A stretch of DNA of 64,000 nucleotides, taken from the NCBI GenBank assembly GCA_030247885.1, contig JAPDRO010000009.1, positions 372,001 through 436,000 of the forward strand, written 5' to 3'. Below the pieces are notes generated by a model that worked only from the letters and a program-made list of their open reading frames with translations, was not told the origin of the DNA and searched no databases. The DNA is from Taxawa tesnikishii (nom. ined.) (lineage: Eukaryota; Ascomycota; Dothideomycetes; Dothideales). Made by a program: the position numbers and the translations under genes. Below, piece after piece: positions 58,381 to 64,000 of this stretch (position 1 is the first letter of the stretch; the number at the start of each line of letters is the position of its first letter).

Positions 58381-59561
58381 GTTACTGTCGCAGCACTGGT
58401 ATTAGCCCGCATTCCAGAGTCGCATTGCTCTTAAACATACCTGAACAGCCCTTTGAGGGGCGACTTGCAAAAGACGTCCTATATGAATACCACCCAACTG
58501 TCGCGACCCGATTGCTGAACGAGCGGTGCTGGAAGAGTGGATGTGAAGCGTGTCGCAAGCAACGTGGAAGGCAAAGGCGAGGGTATCTCGATTACGCGGA
58601 CGAGGATTATTTAGGCTGCAGTGGCGTGACAGAAGAGGACTAGACGTTGCTGTGGAAAAGGGGACACTCTTAAAATAGAGAACAATAGCGGCCAGGGCGC
58701 CACGAGACGGAGAACGCCGTCCATCCGTTTCTCCTTTATGGGGACAGGACTTCAACTCGATAGAAATGCTCAACGCTCGTGCGAACGTCCAAACACACTC
58801 AGATACAGGACGCATGGTCTGCCGTCCATGTTTCTTCAGACAAGACCTCAACATGTCGCATCGTGGCACCAACGCGTACATGTGCGGCTTCACATCTCCT
58901 TCCGGTCTCACAGACAGCAGCCCGATGGGCAAGTAAGGGGTTGTGTAGTCATGATCCTTTATCTGTATTGTGGCGGAAATCCGGACACGGAAGGGCAGAA
59001 ATCGGTAGAAGAGTCATTGATATCGAATGAGCAATCTGAGGAAGAAGAAAACGGCACTGTATCATGGCTATATAATTACAAGGCCGGTATGATGAATGCT
59101 TTGCCGCAGCATCGCCAGCATCGCGGTGCTTATGCCACCAGTCTGGTCTGCAGACCACACATTGCCGGCTCCGCCCTGCACTCATAGGCCGAGGGAGGAG
59201 CTGCGTGGCAGTGTTTCGAGGACGGAACAAGGTGCCGTGTCTGATGGAGCGGTTCGAAAAGAGACAGATGTTGGTGAGACGGACACGTTTGTCGTTGAAC
59301 AGGCTAACGCCGTCGCAGTTCATGTTGCATGTCACGCCATTAGCGCGAAATCACGCCGATATCCATCCCGATTGATTCAACGCGCTGTCCAGCGTTCCCT
59401 TGGGGCGGAGGAGAGACGGGATTCTTCATGCTCACTTCCCGCGAAACGCGTTGCTGAAACACATCTACTGGGACATCACACAAATGACACCATGAATGGG
59501 AGGAGACGTTGGGGTTGACCTGACCATCTATCTACGATATGGCCTTTTCCTTTGCAGATTC
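58381..59561. other. Intergenic region, chitin synthase promoter and helicase 3' flank
   Basis: About 1.2 kb without a supported gene. The chitin synthase 5' region is at the left. Overlapping open frames on both strands have no motifs. Confidence 0.5.
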
Positions 59562-62500
59562 CTACTCCTTCGCCTTCTTCGGACCCCGGCGCCTCCTCTT
59601 CTTCTTGGGCTGAGCAACACCCACCTCCGCTGCCGCCTCGCCCTCTTCCTCTTCCTGTTCCGCTTCCTGTTCCGCTTCCTCTTCCTCGTCCTTCTTCCGC
59701 TTCTCTGCAGCCAGCTGCTTCTCCTTCTTCCCAATCTCTCTCCTCTGCTTTCCCTTAGCCTTCTTCTCTTTGGCCTCAAGCGCCTCGAAAGCGTTCTTTG
59801 TCTTGTTGGAGCCCGGCTGCTGACCTCCGCCATCACGGCCACTGTACTGGTTGTTGGGGTCAACGATCAATCCAGGGAATCCTGCTTCCTTCAGAGTCCG
59901 CTTCGCCACCATGACCTCTTGCCAGTCTTCGAAGGAGATAATGTTTCTCTGGTCCTGGTGCTTGACGCCGTGTGGCCAGTGAATCCTCAGCATGTCATTG
60001 TAGGTTTTCCTCTTCAGGAGAGTCTTGGAGCCATTGACGAGTGCCTGTACCTGACGCTGGAAGTCTCCCACCACCACCTGAAACAGCCTGGCCCTGGAAA
60101 GCTCTACGCAGATTTGCTCTGAATGAGACACGAAACCGAGCTTCAACGGATCGTCTTTGGCCATGCAAAGCGAGATGAAGACGAAGAACCCCTCACCGCC
60201 TTGGATCTTGGATACAGTACTGATGTCTACCACGGTGTCGAAACAGGCACCGAACAAGTTCCGCCCGTACATCTTCTGGCGCAACAAGGACTCCTGGCCG
60301 CCGTATGGTGTGATCAACAGGAAGTCCTTGGGCTCGATCTTCGTGCCGTTGCTGGCCGGCGAGGGTGTAAATTGACAGAGCGCTTCCACCGTCGCTGCTA
60401 TGATTTCGGCCTCGTACTCGTTGCAATGGCTCTTGGTGTTTCCGTACGGCTTCGAACGTACGGTCTGTCCGCTCACGTCAATGGCCAGGTTGCGCGTCCC
60501 GTTGTAGGCCGGACCAAATTTCAGTGCGAAGAACTCCTGCGCCGTGGCTGCCTTGGGGTCAAACGCGAAGGTCGACGGGTGATCCACGAGCTCGCTGTTG
60601 TAGAAGATCCTGCTGACGTGCTTGGAGATGTCCGGGTGCATGCGGCGCTGCTCGTTCAACTCCACGACAGGATATCTCTTCTCTTCGTCTTCGAGCAGCG
60701 ACGAGAAGACGGATCTCTGCACAAGCTTGTATGCTTCGTTCCTCCCACGGCCGGCTGCGTATGCTCCTTGCTGCTTGTTGTCTCCGGCGAAATCAGCGAA
60801 GTGAATGCTCCGGTTGTTTGCAGCTGCCGCCGCTGCAAGATCGCCTAGGTTGCTGCGACCGACTTCGTCCACGCGCTCGGCTGAAGGTGGTCCCGGATCA
60901 GTGGGTGGGCTGCAGAACTGTTGGTAGCGAAGAAGATTTCGGCCTTCTCAAGGACATACGACATGTCGAGAAATTCTCGCAAGGTGACCAACTTCGCCCG
61001 AGCCCGCTTGGCTGTCTCGGCATCAGCGTAGTTGTGCTCTTCCAAGTCTGGCAGCGCTCTTGAGATCCAACATGTCCCAAGCTTCGTCATCGCTGTCGAC
61101 CGGAACGGGAGCGATGTCCATCGCCGTATCCTCCTTCTGCTTGGCAGCCTCAACTGTGTCTCTCATGGTCACATCTTCACTCGACTTCTCAGCGCCGGGA
61201 GCAGGCAGATCCAGCAGCATTGCACCTCTCTCCACAAGAACGTCCGCTGCGTCTGTCTCCTCGAGCGCGTTGGCATATTGTCAAGGTTCTCGTCCACGGC
61301 GTCGTTGCTAGGCGCAGTAACGAGTAGCTTGGAGCGATAGCCGAGATCCGTCTTGTTCCGCTTGTCAGCGCTCATCAGACTGCTTGCAAGGGCCATGAGG
61401 ACATAGCTCTTGCCAGTACCAGGAGGCCCCTTGAGACACGCCAGTCCAACCGAGTTGTCCATCACCTTGTCGATAAACTCAACCTGCTTCTCGTTCAGTG
61501 CGAACCTCGCGATATCGGGCCCGAATCGCTGTTGCATCTTGTCGGTCATCGAGCCGGTGACCCAGCCTGGGTTCTGGCTCTGCATGGGTGCGTTGAAGAA
61601 GACGTTGTTGAAGTCTACACCTTCTGTGCGCTCACCCATACCATTGGTCGGTTCACAAAGGCCGGCAAGCTGGCGGTTCATGGCGGTGCGGTCCTCGATA
61701 ACGTAGCAGCTGACGTATTGCGCCTCTTCCGTCAGCCCCTTCGAATTGCGACCACTCGCCAGCGCGCAAAGCCCTGTGTTCTTGTTGCGGACGTCGTTGA
61801 CAATGCGACCGCTGAAGGTCTTCTGGCCAATGCGAATCTCCACCTTGGTGCTGATCGCCGGCTGCAGGGTCCGTCCATCCGTGGCCATGAGCTTCACCAC
61901 CATCTCGACGAGGAAGAAGTTGTGGTTGTCTCTGTGCTGGGAGAAACGAGCTTCAATCCTGCCAGCCAATTCGTCCAGCCTCGTTCTGATCTCTCTTTCG
62001 TCGGCTTCGATTGAGCGAAACGTGCCCAATCTGGCGAGAAAGATCGCCGTCTCCTTGTTGGGGAAGGTGACTGGAGGCGGCGGGATCTCGCCCCATGTGT
62101 TTGGGACGCATGTCTCACCATTATCACCTTTTTCGATCTTGAAGGTCTTGATCAACCAACGGGGTGGCTGCAGCATGTCCTCAATGTCGAGGTCCCGGCC
62201 GTAGATATCAAGACCCTCGAACAAGCGCCGGTAATAAGGAAGATGGCCCCACGTCTTGGTATCGCTGAGTGCCTGCATCATGTAGTCCGACATCTTCGTC
62301 CAGGCATCGTTCATAACGCCAGGGTACCACCGATAGATGCAGAGTCGCTCCGTGATGGCGAGCCAACCGATCATTTGATCTGCCTGACTCATACCCTCCA
62401 CGTCGTTGGACTGAACCTTCTCCTTGAGGAGAGCCGTCTCAGACTGGCTGATGTTGGAGAATACCGGCTCCTCCTTGCTGCGGTCGAGGTACATGTGGAT

Positions 62501-63201
62501 CAAAGCGAGTGGGTTTTCTCGCTTACAGTCAGCCATATCCTTGCTTCCGTTCTCCAAGAACTCACTTCTGACAGTGTTTCCGTGCATGAACTCCAGGCTC
62601 AGAACTCCGTTAGAGTCGGCACAGATGCCCGGGCCAAATACCATGTAGTTCACCTGTGGCTTGTCTGGACGGCTTATGTGCAGGGTCACACTAGGGAACT
62701 GCATGTGTGTTTGCACGTTGACGAACACGAAGTCTTCTCAACCGTCGGGTTTGTTGTCAGGCTTGAGGTCGCCGAACCAGAGAGTGTCTCCTTCACGAGG
62801 CCATGTGATCGCCCCAGCGTGGACCTTTGCGTCCGGCTTGAAACGCCGAGCCAACTTGCTGCTGCCAAACTCGTCCGGATGGTCGTGACCGCGGTACTCC
62901 CCATGGACCAGCATGGTTTCGCGCGGGTACAGGTACTCGTTCTCTTTCAACATGTGCTACGGCGGCAACTCGTGAGGCTTGATCGTCCTCGCGACTCGCA
63001 ATGATGAGGGCATGTTCTCATAGTCGCTCCCATCTATGCCGGATTCAGCGCTTCACTCGCTGTCGGAGTCCGAAACATAAGGCTTTTAAACGCCTTGATG
63101 GTCTCGTCGGCATTGTCGTCGCGCCTGGCATCAGAGGCCTTGCTGCTGGGCTTGACGAAGTCACCGAGGGATGCTTTGGTGGTTGGCTTTTGAGGAGCCA
63201 T
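59562..63201 (-). CDS. SF1 helicase, UPF1/SEN1-like (AAA_11/AAA_12); about five frame breaks and two in-frame stops
   Basis: Large ATPase of ~1,214 residues, likely acting on RNA or RNA-DNA hybrids. The start is the ATG at 63201 (MAPQKPTTKASLGDFVKPSS). Seen: N-terminal domain (DFVFVNVQTHMQFPSVTLHISRPDK), Walker A GPPGTGKS, motif Ia LLVTAPSNDAVD, a Walker-B-like VDEVGRSN instead of the usual DEAxQ, LNEQRRMHPDIS (UPF1-type QxRMHP), VDISTVSKIQGGEG, ELSRAR, and an acidic then Lys/Arg tail (EEEEAEQEAEQ...KKKRRRRGPKK) like a nuclear signal. Missing bases near 63034-63087, 61274, 61055-61100 (two) and 60873 restore the frame. TAG at 62957-62959 and TGA at 62738-62740 remain. An intact gene with poor sequence is likelier than decay, but decay is possible. 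Confidence 0.75.
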
Positions 63202-64000
63202 TGGAACACACGCTCAGTTAAGAGGTGCAGGAGGAGACTGTTTTGAGGTTGTATTTACCAGCGATTCGCGCTCAACACAAGAGCTGTTTGCTCGACTATG
63301 CTTTGGCAAAGAATTCCGTAGAGAACTAAGCCGCTGCAGAGGTGCAGACGGGGTGTCGCTCGCTACGCTTCGATATAGCAGTCCGGAGACGAACTTTACC
63401 TCTGCGAAGGTGCAGACGGAGAGGCCGCTTCAGCTCTTAGCCAGAGAGCGACAAAGAAGGAATGAAGAGGGAAATGCCTTATCAGCAAAGACAGAAGTAA
63501 AGTGTGTGTCGTAGTCGCATGTAGTTGGCTGATGGACAGGAGAAGGATAGAATTCGCTGGTAGATTGAAGCTGATGTCGGGCGTCGCGCCTTCTCATTTC
63601 GGGAGGCACGTTGAAGCGGACCCAAAACTTTAAACTTGCCTCAACTTGTTCGATAACACAAGACAGATGCCAATTGAAAGGGACATGCACTCTGCTTCAT
63701 ACCGTCTCTATCCAGTTGCCCTTTGCACTCATCTCGTCGAGGCGTACCTGAACGAAAGACTCATCCTCTTCCCCCATCACAGATGACTTCGGACCAGACG
63801 CTCAGCTCCAGAAACTCGCATACGTACTATGTCGAAGCATCGACTCAGATGAAGACCATGGTCGGTGCGACGATGCGGATGTGCGCCCCGACCCATCCCC
63901 TGTCGGCATGCATACGTTCAAATGAAGGCTGGTGTTTCGGTGTCTTCTGGTAGAGCCGTGACAGCGACAAACGTCTGCATTTCCCTGGATCGCCCGACAA
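63202..64000. other. Intergenic region at the window end
   Basis: About 800 bp upstream of the helicase. Two copies of AGGTGCAGACGG (near 63340 and 63410) are about 70 bp apart. An 18-bp match to 42882-42899 lies at 63950-63967. No supported gene. Confidence 0.45.

Noticed and set aside
62243-63004. 253-codon plus-strand frame overlapping the helicase N-terminus
   Set aside because: Antisense shadow; the minus strand carries helicase N-domain text in this interval.
63053-63055. A further in-frame TGA in the helicase N-terminus
   Set aside because: The stop appears only if the missing base is placed in the run at 63084-63087; placing it near 63040 keeps the frame open, so it is not counted as a nonsense codon.

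Overview
This is nuclear DNA of a filamentous ascomycete (Pezizomycotina). Short GT..AG introns of about 41-75 nt, often with CTAAC/CTGAC branch sites, interrupt most genes. The gene set is fungal: an Slt2/MpkA-type MAP kinase, a class IV chitin synthase, the ERMES subunit Mdm34, an Osh3-type protein, a PTH11-like receptor and a GPI-anchored wall protein. I cannot fix the genus. Dothideomycetes is a guess.

Layout. 1-8 kb: 3' part of eIF4A; a four-exon coiled-coil protein; a FAHD1-type hydrolase divergent from the GARP subunit VPS53. 8-16 kb: an ALDH3-type fatty aldehyde dehydrogenase (-) and a ~1,780-residue repeat-rich GPI wall protein (-). 16-23 kb: a repeat-studded 2-kb spacer, a membrane-anchored aspartic-protease-like protein without catalytic DTG motifs (+), a microsatellite-rich spacer and the cell-wall-integrity MAP kinase (+). 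23-31 kb: an Osh3-type oxysterol-binding protein (-), a membrane protein of unknown function (+) and a PTH11-like receptor (+). 31-40.7 kb: a mitochondrial-type unknown (-), an MFS permease (+), MDM34 (+), a thiamine-binding UPF0045 protein (-) divergent by 181 bp from IPK1 (+), and a CCCH zinc-finger protein (+). 41.7-50 kb: a Q/P-rich protein, histone H4, mitoribosomal bS16m (-), NAD(P)HX epimerase and an m-AAA protease. 50.8-63.2 kb, all minus strand: a WD40-like protein, class IV chitin synthase and an SF1 UPF1/SEN1-like helicase.

How genes relate. The genes are mostly independent housekeeping loci and there is no biosynthetic cluster. Two themes recur. One is the cell surface: MAP kinase, chitin synthase, GPI wall protein, protease-like ectodomain, PTH11-like receptor. 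The other is mitochondria and organelle contact: Mdm34, m-AAA protease, bS16m, FAHD1 type, Osh3, VPS53.

Quality caveat. Eleven of about 23 genes need small frame corrections, about 23 missing bases in total, usually one base short in a homopolymer. This looks like systematic undercalling in the assembly, so the frame breaks should not be read as pseudogenes. A GC-AG intron, one intron lacking an AG acceptor and three in-frame stops are not explained by undercalling and are reported separately. I saw no CRISPR array, tRNA, rRNA or intact transposon.
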